Source: Liolophura sinensis (lineage: Eukaryota > Mollusca > Polyplacophora > Chitonida > Chitonidae). From it: a stretch of 64,000 nucleotides of DNA. The position numbers and the translations under genes are program-made. The notes beneath the pieces were generated by a model. That model had not been told where the DNA came from. It saw nothing but the letters and a program-made list of their open reading frames with translations, and did no database searches. Position 1 is the stretch's first letter. Every line of letters starts with the position of its first letter. Positions 12,460-22,996 of the stretch are shown piece after piece. The DNA lies in the NCBI RefSeq assembly GCF_032854445.1, contig NC_088301.1, positions 28,382,402 through 28,446,401 on the forward strand, written 5' to 3'.

Positions 12460-13922
12460 TTAAGCTTTGCAGCATATTGAAGGCTCAGTTTTATACGTCT
12501 GTGATGTAAAGATCACAGGATCCAACATTTTAATATATGACTTTCTAGAGGAACCGTAAATGATGGACCCATAGTCCAATTTAGGCCTCACCAGAGAACG
12601 ATATAAATTAAGTAAAGCTGATCGGTCAGCACCCCAATAGGTGCTAGAAACGACCTTAATTATATCGAGAGCTTTTGTACATTCAGCTTTAAGCATTTTT
12701 ATATGAGGTATAAAAGATAGCTTACTGTCAAATATTATACCTAAAAATTTAGTTACTCCAACAATTTTAACCTGTTCACCACAAAAATTAAGCTCAGGGT
12801 CAAGATGAAGTTTCCGTTTATTACAAATATGCATACCTACGGTTTTAGACGTTGAAAATCTAAAACCTTTTTCAGTTGCCCATTTCTCGATTTTATTGAG
12901 ACAAAGCTGCAACTGACGTTCGATGTTATTCATATTCTTAGCTCGGTAGCATATAAGGAAGTCATCAACATATAAAGAACCCTCCGTGCTCCATGTTAAT
13001 GTTTTTGCTAGGCTATTTATTTTTATGCTAAACAGAGCTGATGATAGAATGCTGCCCTGGGGTACACCCATTTCCTGCTCGCAAGAGTTACAAAGAGTGG
13101 ACCCCACCCGTACCTTAAACTGACGATTAAACAAAAATTGAGATATAAATAAAGGTAATCGACCTTTCAGACCCTTATCCGCTAGGTCTTTTAAAATACC
13201 ATATTTCCATGTGGTGTCGTAGGCCTTTATAAGGTCGAAAATTATCGACACCATATGTTCTTTATTGATGAAGCCATCGCGAATAAAGGTTTCGAATTGA
13301 ACAAGGTGATCCGTGGTAGATCTACCTTGCCGAAAACCACATTGAATGTTAGAAAGTAACTTTTTGGTTTCAAGAAACCAAACAAGTCTATTATTAATCA
13401 TCCGTTCCATAGTCTTACAGACGCAGTTGGTAAGAGCTATGGGACGGTAATTATTCGTATCAGTATGAGCCTTACCCGGTTTGGGAACCGGGATAATACA
13501 CGCCTCCCTCCATGATGGTGGAAAATTACCAGTTATCCAAATATCATTAAGCAAGTCCAAGAGAGTCTCCGGTGGCTCAGGTGGTAAGTGATTCAGAAAC
13601 TTATAATATACGTTATCAGGACCACAAGCAGTATCGTGGGCCTTTTTAATGCAGTCTGAAGTTCCTCGGAGTTAAAAGAATGATTATAATCTTCTAAATT
13701 CTTACTAGAAAAGGGGAATTTAATTTTCTCCTTCTGGTTTTTAATATGTTGGAATTCTTTAGTATAATTCTCAGAAGAAGATTTCTTTGAAATCGTCTCA
13801 GCTAATTTATTAGCTATATCGGGTGGAAAAGTTAATATATTATCTCCATCTTTTAAATGCTGAACTTTTGCTTTATTATTTTTGCCCTTAAGTTTCTGAA
13901 CCATGTTCCAGACCTTATGCAT
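12460..13922 (-). pseudogene. LINE ORF2: reverse transcriptase
   Basis: A 366-codon open stretch (13,560-12,460) carries ordered RT motifs: WREACIIPVPKPGK, NYRPIALTNCVCKTMERM, GFRQGRSTTDHL, MGVPQGSILSS and the catalytic YVDD box, followed by a thumb-like region with FLGIIFD. The upstream segment 13,922-13,593 is the linker between endonuclease and RT in another frame. The family copies its RNA into DNA at a nicked chromosomal site. The polymerase aspartates are present, but frameshifts on both sides separate this block from its partner domains. Confidence 0.9.
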
Positions 13923-14060
13923 GGGTGTTTTTGACGTAATGCCCGAAACAAAGTTCCGCCAACAAGATCGTCTCTTGGACTTGAGTAATCCACGAGCCTT
14001 AGCTCTGAAAATATGAACCTGGTTTAAGTTATTATCAGTAGGACATTTATTAAAATTTTG

Positions 14061-14690
14061 CTAGGCCTTCTTGGAGTCCTTAATGGCTTTGCGACAGTCC
14101 TTATCATACCAGGGTTTGCTTTTGGATTTTGGATTTGTCGAGATTTTAGGGATAGTTCTATCGGTAGCTCGTAAAACAAGCTCGTTAAATTTTAATATAG
14201 GATCATTTGCTGCATTGAGAGTCTCTGCAGTGATATCAGCCTCACAGAACATCTCAACTGCGATCGAATCTGCTTCATCGAACTTAAAGAATTAGAAGTG
14301 ATATGCTCTAGGATTATAGGAAAATGGTCACTACCACAAAGATCGTCATGGACCTTCCAAGAAAAATTTAGGAGAAGTGATGGATCTGTGATAGTGAGAC
14401 CGATAGCAGAATAAGTGCCGCTACCCGGATGTAAATAGGTATTAGAACCATCATTGAAATAACACAGTTCCTCCTTAGATAAGAAGTCTTGCCCTTGCCC
14501 TATCTTGCCCTTATTATTTATGTTGTTACTGCCCCATAGGGGGTTATGGGAATTAAAATCTCCCATTATTATAAACGGTTTAGGTAATTGTTCTGTAAGA
14601 TTATGTAACTGAGAGGCCGAAAAAGAAGTGTTCGGATGTATATACACCGAACATAATGTGAAGATCTCCCTGGTGCGGCGGATGTATGCA
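14061..14690 (-). pseudogene. LINE ORF2: AP-like endonuclease, 3' part
   Basis: The minus-strand frame 14,647-14,192 contains PFIIMGDFNSHNPLWGS and GSDHFPIIL, the last catalytic blocks of exonuclease/endonuclease/phosphatase domains used by LINEs to nick target DNA. The neighbouring frame 14,252-14,061 continues with KPWYDKDCRKAIKDSKKA, typical of the linker that follows. The N-terminal half of the domain is not recognisable in one frame, indicating frameshift or deletion near 14,650-14,750. Confidence 0.75.
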
Positions 14691-15944
14691 TCACATCCAC
14701 ATCCGATGTTGAAGGAGCAACGTCCTCCAACGATCCAAACCTATTAAAAGTTTGGACAGGGTCCCTAGTGGCCTTAGAGGGACGCTCTGTGGGACCACTA
14801 GGTTTATTATTATCATTATAAGATTTATTTCCGGATTTGGCTTTGGCAGTTTTGTTTTTGGATTGTTTAAGTTCAGGTATATCGGTTTGTTGTGTATTAT
14901 TGACTGTTTTATTTGCTGCTCTGCAGTGGTCTGTGTTGAGCAGGAAATACGTGCAGGTTGAGCAGCAGGCTGTAAAGATGTAAAGGTAGGTTTGTCGTTT
15001 CCAATGGGCCATGTTAATGAAGTTTGAGTTCCAACAGATGTTGTAGTTCGCTTGACCACATTGGCAAACGAAGATTGCAGTGAACAATTAGAGAGGGAGG
15101 CCAATTTGCGGGCCTCCTGATAAGATATGTTGTTTTTAGTTTTTAGATTTATTATTTGCTTTTCTTTAATAAAAAACGGAAAAGTCGTTGGAGGACTCCA
15201 CTGCAATTGCAACATATAACTGTGCTGCTGCAGTCGAAGCCATCATGACCTTCACTGCCGGATCTAAAACAAACCAGTTGATTTTTACATTGGCCCTTGC
15301 CGTGACCAAATTTTTGGCAAGAAAAGCAACGTGTAGGGTTAGGAATGTATAAATCTACATTAACCCTATACAGGCCAATGTAGATATAAGACGGAAGCGA
15401 GATTGTGTTGAAAGTCAAAAGATATGTATTAAGTTTAATGATGTTGCCAGATTTCTTCGTAGTGAAGCGTTTAACTCTGGCAACACCCTGTGATTTCAGT
15501 TCTGCGCATATTTCCTCTTCAGACAAGTCAATAATATAACCATCCCGGTCACGAATTATCCCCTGACAGCTGTTCAGGGAATTGTGAGGGGGTGCGAAAA
15601 CAGGTATATCAGAAATTTTATTTATAAATATTTTTGATTTAAATTTTTGATTGTTGCTTCGGGAAACATTCAATGAGAATGTCTCCGGATCTTAACTTTT
15701 TAACAGTTTTTAATGTTCCAGCTGTGCCCTAGAGAGCCCTTTTTAATATAAAAGGATGAATTTTAGAGGCCGGCTTTTGTTCACTCTCAGTTGAGAGATC
15801 AATGAAAACCGGCCAGCTGTCCTGTCCATTATCAAGTAAGTCTGATAAAACTTGTAACTTCCTATTTTTATCAGCACTTGATGAAGTCGGCTGAGAGGAA
15901 GATCTATTAGATATATTGGAAGTTGAAATTGGATGTGAACCCAT
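14691..15944 (-). pseudogene. LINE ORF1 with zinc knuckles
   Basis: Translation starts at ATG 15,944 (MGSHPIS...), runs 71 codons to an in-frame TAG at 15,729-15,731, and continues in the same coding sense as 15,673-15,152. It carries an RRM-like region and then knuckles CFSCQKFGHGKGQC and CFRSGSEGHDGFDC. Further downstream is a basic, Pro/Lys-rich tail in shifted frames to about 14,700. ORF1 proteins of this LINE group bind element RNA. The premature stop and shifts mark a pseudogene. Polinton copy 1 sits about 100 bp upstream of this start, in the 5'UTR. Confidence 0.75.
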
Positions 15945-16046
15945 TTTGTATTTTATTAATTTCGCCTTACGTGTCCCCCACCCGCCACCGAGTGCCAGCA
16001 AGGGCGAATCTACCTCTGCGGATGACCAGCAGAAAAAAAGAAACAG

Positions 16047-16182
16047 AGTAGTATAGGAAAGGAGGGTTCTGGACCACCCTCCATTTGGCAAATGGAGGCC
16101 CCCAGCCCCTTCTCGTGAAAAGATATAAACATAGGGAAGGAGGGTTCTGGCACACCCTCCCCTTGGTAAATAGAGGCCCCCA
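16047..16182 (+). repeat. Polinton copy 1 left terminal inverted repeat
   Basis: It matches the reverse complement of 29,851-29,987 with scattered mismatches. Internally it has two similar halves, each with GGAAGGAGGGTTCTGG, a CACCCTCC block and a GAGGCCCCCA block, at about 16,051-16,130 and 16,131-16,182. Copies 2 and 3 show only one such module at their ends. Apparent open frames through the TIR are not genes. Confidence 0.9.
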
Positions 16183-16246
16183 ACCCCATCTGGGGTTGTA
16201 TTAGACATACCCATCGCACCAGGTATACTTCGATAAATACAACAAC

Positions 16247-16525
16247 ATGCCAAAGGGTCGCAATAATTGCCAGTGGCTTCTCATCGGTTCCACGGAGCTC
16301 TGTGGTAAAAGTTGTCTGTGGGAGTACTGCGGGGTTCACCAAGCCCGTCTGCGGAAGAGTCCTGGCACCCAGCCATGTATTAGCTGTAGCCGGGGTGTAA
16401 AAAACAGATTTCGGCTTTGCGTGGCCTGCGGATATAATAATGTCCAGACGTGTGAAAGGCAGCGGAGGCGCAAGGCTTTCTTGGACGAGTTCAAACGGCT
16501 GGCGGCTGTCGAAATTTCCTATTAG
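16247..16525 (+). CDS. Small Cys-rich, probable zinc-binding Polinton protein
   Basis: This intact 92-aa protein has about ten cysteines arranged in pairs (CQW...CGKSCLWEYCG, CISCSRG, CVACG) and a basic C-terminal segment (CERQRRRKAF). The pattern suggests a zinc-stabilised nucleic-acid-binding or adaptor protein. I do not recognise a named family. It starts at ATG 16,247, 18 nt after a GGTATACT box (16,222), and sits between the TIR and PolB on the same strand. The orthologue in copy 2 (49,763-50,044) is also open and nearly identical, which supports it as a real gene. Function is inferred only. Confidence 0.65.
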   Translation: MPKGRNNCQWLLIGSTELCGKSCLWEYCGVHQARLRKSPGTQPCISCSRGVKNRFRLCVACGYNNVQTCERQRRRKAFLDEFKRLAAVEISY

Positions 16526-16541
16526 AGAATCACTGTCAATA

Positions 16542-16566
16542 GGTATAACGATGGTGTTGGTATAAC
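16542..16566 (+). promoter_or_regulatory. Paired GGTATAAC boxes upstream of PolB
   Basis: GGTATAAC occurs at 16,542-16,549 and again at 16,559-16,566, ending 10 nt before the PolB ATG (16,577). The same pair lies upstream of PolB in copy 2 (49,722-49,746, reverse complement GTTATACC). Position and recurrence suggest a TATA-like promoter element. This is not experimentally known to me. Confidence 0.45.
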
Positions 16567-16576
16567 AGCGCGTACA

Positions 16577-19500
16577 ATGAAACATCATCAAAAAGCGCAA
16601 GCACTGCAGGGGGAGTTTGAGACGCTCCTAGGTGTGCGGCCCAAGTACCCACGGTCCCGCAATGCCTTGGAGGAATTGCAGGGGATCCTCGACAGGTATA
16701 AAACGGCTGTGGCTGAGTTGAAGCGGCTGCAAGCCAGCAAGAACTCCCGAAGTAACGAGGAGTTTAAACAAGACGTCAATAACCCCGCAGTAACGAGGAG
16801 TTGAAGCAAGACGTCAAGAACCTCCTCAGTAACGAGGGGTTGGATGAATTGCTAGGTGAAAAGAAACTAGAATTCACTAACACTGGCCGAGCCATAAGGA
16901 ATCTCCTCCGGGCCTGGCAGTTGGGCGTACCCGAAGGCGTTTGGACGGACCCAGTAGCATTCTTAGAAGAAATTCGAGCTATTATTCGCCAGAAGTTAGA
17001 AGAAGAGATCCTGACACTCAACGGGGTTAAGTTCCAACTAGGCCTCAGGGTTCAGATGCGAAAGGATAACGCCGATGGCAGTGAAGAGTATACCAGCCCA
17101 GTACTCCACAGCAAACAGGAGGCCCTCTTAGAGGCTGGTGACATTGACGGAGCTCTAGATAAGGCCTTTCCCACCATCCAGGAGGTGCTGGAAAAATGGA
17201 CACAGCGAGGGTCAGGGTGGGTTGTCAATAGCGTGCAAACACTCTGGCTTGACATTGCAAGGTATCAGCCACTGAGAGGCGGGTCCTACATCCCCCTACC
17301 CGCAGCTGTGAGTAACAAGAAAGCAGTCATCAATGTAAAGAACAAAGACGACGACTGCCTCCGATTGGTCACTCCGGTCTGCCTTATTTTCAGCCGCCGG
17401 GAACCCTCAGAGACCAACAAAGTACCCCATCAATGATGGTCTTGACTTTGGGGGGATCGACGCCCCCACGCCCATCTCTCAGATCCCTAAAGTGGAGGAA
17501 AAGAACGACCTCGCCATCAACGTGTTCGGGTGGGACAAGGGCGTGATCGTGCACCGCCTCAGCAAGAAGCCCGACGACACGCCCCGAATCAATCTGCTGC
17601 TGATTGAGAAGGCAGGCAAATTCCATTATACGTGGATAAAAGATCTCAATCGTCTCCTGTTCCAAGAAAGTAAGAAACGAAATCGCAAACACTTCTGCGA
17701 GCGCTGCCTACACGGCTACACAAGGGAGGATCTGCTCGAGGTGCATATTCCGGAATGCCGAGGAACTGGCCAGACGGCGGTGAGGGTGGAAATGCCACAG
17801 GAGGGGGAAAACAAGTTCACCTTTCAGAACCACCACAAACAGCTACCGGCTCCGTTCATCATATATGCCGACTTTGAAGCTCTGACCAAAAAGGTTGAAG
17901 GCCCGCCGCCGTCACCTACAGAGAGCAGCACTCAAAAGAATCAGCACCACGAGCCCTACAGTTACTGCTATGTTGTGTTGCGTTGCGACGGCCGCACAAA
18001 ACGCAGCGTGGAATACAGAGGCCCTAACATAACGGAACACTTCCTCACAGCTCTCCAACAGGAGGAGCGGGAAATCAAAAATGTTCTAGCCAACCCTATA
18101 GCCATGAATATGACTCCCCAAGATTGGCACGCCCACAACAACGCCGCAACCTGTCACGTGTGTGAGAAGCCTCTAGGCGCCGATTCTGTGCGCGATCACT
18201 GCCATATCACCGGCAAGTACAGAGGCGCGGCTCATAACGTATGCAACCTAAAGTTGCAGCTGGGTCCCAAGACAGCCATACCAGTAGTCTTCCACAACCT
18301 ACGGGGCTACGAAGGGCGCCTCTCGATGCAAGCCATAAGTAAGGCGGAGGGCTGCATCTCCTGCATGCCCATCAACACGGAAAAGTACATCTCCTTCTAG
18401 CTGGGGCAGCTCCGCTTCATCGACAGCGTTCAATTCTTACCGTTTTCCCTTGACAATCTGGTAGAGGCCAACAAACCTGAGGCTTTCCACATCACAGCCC
18501 GGTATGAGCCCACCGAAGAAAAACGAAAGCTACTCATGCGCAAGGGTGTCTACACCTATGAGTATATGGACTCCTGGGAGCGCTTCGACGAGTCCAGCCT
18601 CCCACCCAAAGAGGCTTTCTACAGTAAGCTCAAAGTCATCCACGCTTAATAGGTATGGAAGGTATTTGACTGCACCAATCTGGGAGACTACACAGACCTT
18701 TACTGCCGCACAGACGTGCTCCTGTTGGCCAATGTGTTCGAGGCCTTCCGGAAGACTTGTTTACAGCAGTATGGATTGGACCCTGCACACTACTTTACGA
18801 GCCCAGGTCTCTCGTGGGATGCGCTGTTCAAGAAGACCGGGGTAGAGCTGGAGCTGTTGACAGACTACGACCAACATCTCTTCATTGAGAAGGGGTTGCG
18901 AGGAGGTATCTCCATGGTAAGTAAGCGGTACGCCAAAGCCAGTAATCCGCCGGTGGAGGGATACAACCCAGAAAGTCCAAACAGCTACATCCAATACCTA
19001 GACGCCAATAATCTATATGGCTGTTCTATGAGTCAGTTCCTTCCAACGGGCGGCTTCCATTGGGTAGATGACGCGCGGCGTCTCGGTGAAACGATTGCTA
19101 CCCACCCCCACGACAGTCCTTCCGGTTACATCCTCGAGGTCGACCTAGAGCATCCGGCCGGCATACTTAACGCACATAACAGATACCCATTAGCCCCGGA
19201 GCGTCTGGTGGTCCAGAAAGGAGTGGATGTCAGACTATCAGCACGGTCTTCTCGGCAGGTCTACCGAGGTCGAAAAGCTGGTCCCCAACCTTCGCAACAA
19301 GGAACGGAACGACCTGCACGACCGGAACCTACAGCTGTATCTATCTCTGGGAATGCGTCTGACAAAGGTTCACCGGGCCCTGAGATTCGCCCGGAGCCCT
19401 TGGATGGAACCATATATCGGGATAAACACCGAGCTCCGAAAAACGGCCGCGAGTAAATTCGAGAAGGGCCTGTACAAGCTAATGAACAACTCGGTCTTCG

Positions 19501-20230
19501 GAAAAACCATGGAGAACCTTCGGAAGCGTGTGGACGTTAAGCTGGTACGCTCTGGAGAAGACGACAAGCTCCGACGCTTGATAGCCACCCCGAGCTTCGC
19601 ACGGGCAAACATATTTGATGATGACGACCCGCCTAGTCCTAAACCGACCTATCTACGTGGGCATGAGCATTCTAGATCTCTCCAAGCACCTGATGTACAA
19701 CTTCTACTATAACCACATGAAGGCCCAGTACGGAGAGCGCTGCCAGCTCCTCTACACTGACACGGATAGTCTGCTACTCGAGATTCAGACTGAGGATGTT
19801 CATAGGGATATAGCTGAGAATGCAAACCTGTACGACACCTCAGATTGCCCACAAGACCACCCCCTGCACAGCGTAGCAAATATGAAGGTCTTGGGGAAAA
19901 TAAAGGACGAGTGCACGGGGCGGCAGATCGCCGAATACATTGGTCTGCGCCCCAAGATGTACTCCATTCTGGAGGCAGGTGGAGCCAACATTAAGAAGGC
20001 CAAGGGCGTGAAAAAGGGAGTTGTGGAAAAGCGCATCCGCCATAAGCAGTACAAAGAAGGCCCTCTTCGAGAAAAAGATCTTCCGTCACGGTATGGACGT
20101 GCTACGATCAGAGCGCCCCCATATCTATGGGCAGCACCTGAATAAGGTCTCACTGTCCCCCTTCGATAGTAAGCGCTGGATAGCCGAAGATGGTGTCCAC
20201 ACCTTGGCTTATGGCCATGCACCTCCTTGA
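16577..20230 (+). pseudogene. polB: Protein-primed family B DNA polymerase (copy 1), frameshifted
   Basis: The gene would encode about 1,200 aa. An N-terminal helical region includes a small SNEELKQD-type repeat (16,750-16,850), then a KKAVINVKNKDDDCLR block. A zinc-ribbon-like HFCERCLHGY is followed by the exonuclease I motif IIYADFEAL (about 17,863). Next is an endonuclease-VII-like CHVCEKPL...DHCHITGKYRG segment, then polymerase motif A YLDANNLYG (about 18,997), motif B NNSVFGKT (about 19,484) and motif C LYTDTDSLL (about 19,752). The family replicates linear Polinton or virus genomes using a terminal protein primer. Breaks include shifts near 16,795, 17,375, 19,220, 19,610 and 20,055, and a TAG at 18,398-18,400. 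It is convergent with the integrase. Confidence 0.92.
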
Positions 20231-20253
20231 CGGCAGGATGGGATATCGAGGAA

Positions 20254-21248
20254 CTACCGTAGAACCCCACCCTGGGGAAACTGAGTATCAGGAGGCACTA
20301 TAAGCAACTCCTCACGAACGAATCCCCGTCGCGGACCATCCGGCGTATCGTTTAGATAGTACAGCACGGGTTCATTAGGCTTTGTGACAGAGCGCCCAAG
20401 CCGATATATCTCTAGAGACCAGACAGGATCAGTCGCGCGACGGCGGTCGCCCTCCAGCTCTCCAGGCTGATAGAGATAACGAACGTCAACACGCTCGGGA
20501 TCTTCGGTTCATTAAGTCCAACGGGACGACCTGGAACCGTCGAGGAAGGCTTATGGGGCACCCCTTTTGCCTTGATGGCGTCTTTTGGCTTTTTACCGAT
20601 CAGTCTCGTTGTCTCGTTATTCAGAGCGGCCACAACAGAGGGCAGCCGAGCCACCCATTCAGTAGACCGGTGTTCGGGAGGGAGGCGCATCTCCTGGGCG
20701 TACTGATGTCCAAAGAGCCACTCAGCTAGAGTACGGTTGAAACGCTCCACTATGCCTTGGTCTCGGTGGATGGTGACATCGTGTTTGGCCAGCAGTTGGC
20801 TCACCGCACCCATAAACTCGCGCCCAGGGTCAACTTGGAGAAGCTTCGGCCATCTAAGGGGTCCCCTCTTGTAAATGCGAGAGAGAGCATCAGCGACGTC
20901 TTTGGAATCTTTAGTAGCCAGAGGTTCCGCCTCCTTGTAGCGAGAAGCTACATCAACAACTGTCAGCGCGTACTTATACAGCTTCCGGCCTCGCCGATCA
21001 TGTGGTAGAAATAGAGGATCGGCTTGGTGGATGTCATTCGGCGTGGAAACATCGAACATAGGCCTCGGTATTTTTCACCGACGAGGCAGATATATCTGCC
21101 AGGTAGCCTGTTTTTTCAGCCAGGCCCGGACCACATCTTCGGAGACTTTTGCCCCAGTGGCAAGTTTCTGGATGGCCGCGCGGCCCTTCCAGCACCTACG
21201 AGGGCTGTAGTAGATATTTGCCAGGCGAGCAGACACTTTACTAGCCAT
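20254..21248 (-). pseudogene. Retrovirus-type integrase (copy 1), frameshifted
   Basis: Read from ATG 21,248, the N-terminal part (KVSEDVVRAWLKKQ) resembles a helical or zinc region. It is shifted before the rve core at about 21,060-20,560. The DDE triad is visible: D in HQADPLFLP, D in LLQVDPGREFMG and E in GIVERFNRTLAEW. A few residues between D2 and E (a VRRGR-type segment) are missing here compared with copies 2 and 3. The C-terminal SH3-like part is frame-shifted. The enzyme would insert the element and create the short target duplication. It lies tail-to-tail with PolB, as in the other copies. Confidence 0.9.
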
Positions 21249-21361
21249 GTCATCAAGGTATTCTAGCAGCCCTCTAACAGATTTGCGACGAAAAAGATGT
21301 TAATCGTCGCGAACGTATTTGCCCGGCGCGAGGAGCTCGATGGCGTCACAGTCAGTTCGGA

Positions 21362-21802
21362 TTACTTGGTGAGTTTTGCGATTCCGTAACTTACACCCCT
21401 AACCACACACATTCCCAGGATGACGAAGGTCATCTCGCGGTGTTTTTGATCTTCACTAGGCACATAGAAATCGGAGAGCTGTGGCTCTGAGCCCAACAGC
21501 GCGTCGCGTGTAAGAGTTTTGCCCGAGACCCTAGAATACTCGCGGATTGCAGCGTCGACATCCCGGAACGTATGGATAGCGTGTCCCTGGCGGCGGAGTT
21601 TATCGTTGATCCAGTCCAAGCGCTCAGTGCGCTTTTGGGCCCATTTTTCCTGGGCGGCTTGGAGCTGCTCTACAGCGCGGTCATGGCGCCTCCGCTCTTC
21701 GTCAACACCGGAACTCCTCAGCATCGAAAACATATAGCCGCTCCCGCTGAAGGCCAAAGCGTTTACGAGGGCGCCGCCCAACATCATTGCAATGGAGGCC
21801 AT
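21362..21802 (-). CDS. Polinton-associated 146-aa protein with hydrophobic ends
   Basis: This intact frame starts MASIAMMLGGALVNALAFSG, a hydrophobic N-terminus. A long charged helix follows (HDRAVEQLQAAQEKWAQKRTERLDWINDKL), then RDVDAAIREYSRV, LSDFYVPSEDQKHREM and a second hydrophobic segment (FVILGMCVV). Proteins of this layout are found next to integrase in invertebrate Polintons as I remember them. No biochemical role is known to me, and a membrane- or virion-associated role is an inference. Copy 3 has an intact orthologue of the same length (61,725-62,165). Copy 2 retains only the last ~30 codons. Confidence 0.75.
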   Translation of the reverse strand: MASIAMMLGGALVNALAFSGSGYMFSMLRSSGVDEERRRHDRAVEQLQAAQEKWAQKRTERLDWINDKLRRQGHAIHTFRDVDAAIREYSRVSGKTLTRDALLGSEPQLSDFYVPSEDQKHREMTFVILGMCVVRGVSYGIAKLTK

Positions 21803-21804
21803 TA

Positions 21805-22044
21805 CTACTTGATTATATTGGGAGGAAGGAACCCTTGTTTAATTAGCAGGTCCTTCGAAAACATGGCCAGGCCTACATCTGCATTGACCATGCCGACGTC
21901 ACGGGGTGTTAAGTCCAGCTTAGGGAGGGCTCCTTTCAGGAACATCTGGCCGAGAAGAGCGTACCCAGTAGCCAGGAGAGAGACCACAGCGGCGTGGTAG
22001 ACCGCGTTGACTAGCACTTTTCCGTCACTGGTTGGAGTAGACAT
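21805..22044 (-). CDS. Small Polinton membrane protein, 79 aa
   Basis: This is an intact short frame with one hydrophobic segment near residues 17-35 (HAAVVSLLATGYALLGQMFL) and a conserved-looking tail (LPKLDLTPRDVGM...LLIKQGFLPPNII). Its stop lies 2 nt before the start of the 146-aa gene and its start overlaps the end of the upstream basic protein, so the three genes are tightly packed on one strand. The orthologue 61,483-61,722 in copy 3 is the same length and intact. The role is unknown. Preservation in two independently decaying copies supports real coding. Confidence 0.72.
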   Translation of the reverse strand: MSTPTSDGKVLVNAVYHAAVVSLLATGYALLGQMFLKGALPKLDLTPRDVGMVNADVGLAMFSKDLLIKQGFLPPNIIK

Positions 22045-22510
22045 GCTGCTCTATATAGAAAGCGCCGCGACATATATTCAAATGGAGATTCTTTTCTTGC
22101 GGCGCTGCATGCGACGTAATATCTGCACCTCGTGCTGTATAGCGGCTGCGCCACACGCGTAGCAACACTAGCACTGTAAGGCTGCCAACGCCTAATAACG
22201 CCAGGGGCGCCCTCCAGTCGGGTGCCTTCGTAGAATCCGGTTCCTTTGTAGAATCCGGTTCCTTCGGCTGTTTCTTGGTGGAATCAGCAAGCAAAGCAGC
22301 TTTTGCCTCCCGAAGCTCGTCCTTGAGCTTTTCAGCCTTGGCCTTTCTCGCTGCAGCACCCGCTCGACCTGCAGTGACTTTTTGGGGATTCTTTGCAGGG
22401 CCGTCATTCGTAGGATCCACTGTCACCCCCTCCACTTCCTTCGGGCCATCCGGATTCGTTGTACTCATGTTCCTCTGGATCATCATTTCTAGGATAGCAG
22501 TGGTGTTCAA
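22025..22510 (-). CDS. Basic Lys/Ala-rich Polinton protein with one membrane segment
   Basis: The frame could start at 22,510, 22,483 (MIQRN...) or 22,468 (MSTTNPD...). The 22,483 start corresponds to the copy 3 frame start. It contains a basic helix (NPQKVTAGRAGAAARKAKAEKLK), a short EPDSTKEPDSTK repeat, and a hydrophobic segment LALLGVGSLTVLVLLRVW followed by arginines. The basic block could bind DNA, and the hydrophobic segment suggests membrane anchoring. No named family is recognised. Its 3' end overlaps the next gene by about 20 nt. Confidence 0.6.
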   Translation of the reverse strand: MNTTAILEMMIQRNMSTTNPDGPKEVEGVTVDPTNDGPAKNPQKVTAGRAGAAARKAKAEKLKDELREAKAALLADSTKKQPKEPDSTKEPDSTKAPDWRAPLALLGVGSLTVLVLLRVWRSRYTARGADITSHAAPQEKNLHLNICRGAFYIEQHVYSNQ

Positions 22511-22552
22511 ATGAACAGTGCTCAGTAGTGGTCAGCGCCATGGTTAACGGTG

Positions 22553-22985
22553 CTAAGTACTTACCATAGCAGTAATATAGTCAGCAGCTAGCAATGCTAA
22601 GCGCCTGTTCAACAAATGGGTCGGTGGCGAGCTGTGCCATGAGCTTTGGTCGATTCTCGGGTGGGATCGGTCGGAGCCAGCTGGCCGCCCTTACTTATGA
22701 TCTCAAGAACATACCTCCGAGACCGTTAACCATCCGCGCACCGATCTTAGCCTTGTACCGGGAGTACAGCCTTTCAACGTCTTTGTCGCTCATGGCGTCG
22801 ATCTCAGCGGTTGTTACGTCTTTTCCCAGATATCGCTTGACCTGCCCACCCACCGCAAGTGCCGCCAGCCTATCCTTGAGCTGCCGTGCATGTTGGCTGG
22901 GGTTGGGCTGTTGGCTGTTGGCTGGGCTCCTCCTCCTCTGCGCCCAGAATCTCGTCTATAAGCTCGTCGGTATCCCTGATTAATA
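22553..22985 (-). pseudogene. Uncharacterised Polinton protein downstream of the ATPase (copy 1)
   Basis: On the minus strand one frame reads an acidic, Gln/Pro-rich start (DELIDEILGAEEEEPSQQ), then KRYLGKDVTTAEIDAMSDKD, ERLYSRYKAKIGARMVNGLG, and after a stop a segment PIPPENRPKLMAQLATDPF. At least three in-frame stops are present. Copy 3 keeps this region largely open (60,663-61,115), which identifies the correct frame. The role is unknown. It follows the ATPase directly and precedes the basic membrane protein. The plus-strand open frame here (22,594-22,983) is a shadow. Confidence 0.6.
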
Positions 22986-22996
22986 CGTAGGGGCGC

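Noticed and set aside
12460-15700. Possibility that the RT block belongs to the Gypsy element
   Set aside because: It is on the opposite strand, with endonuclease and no LTR-type integrase, and its YVDD and RNase H context fits a non-LTR element.
21519-22983. Plus-strand open frames opposite the small Polinton genes
   Set aside because: They are antisense shadows. The minus-strand frames are the ones conserved in copy 3.
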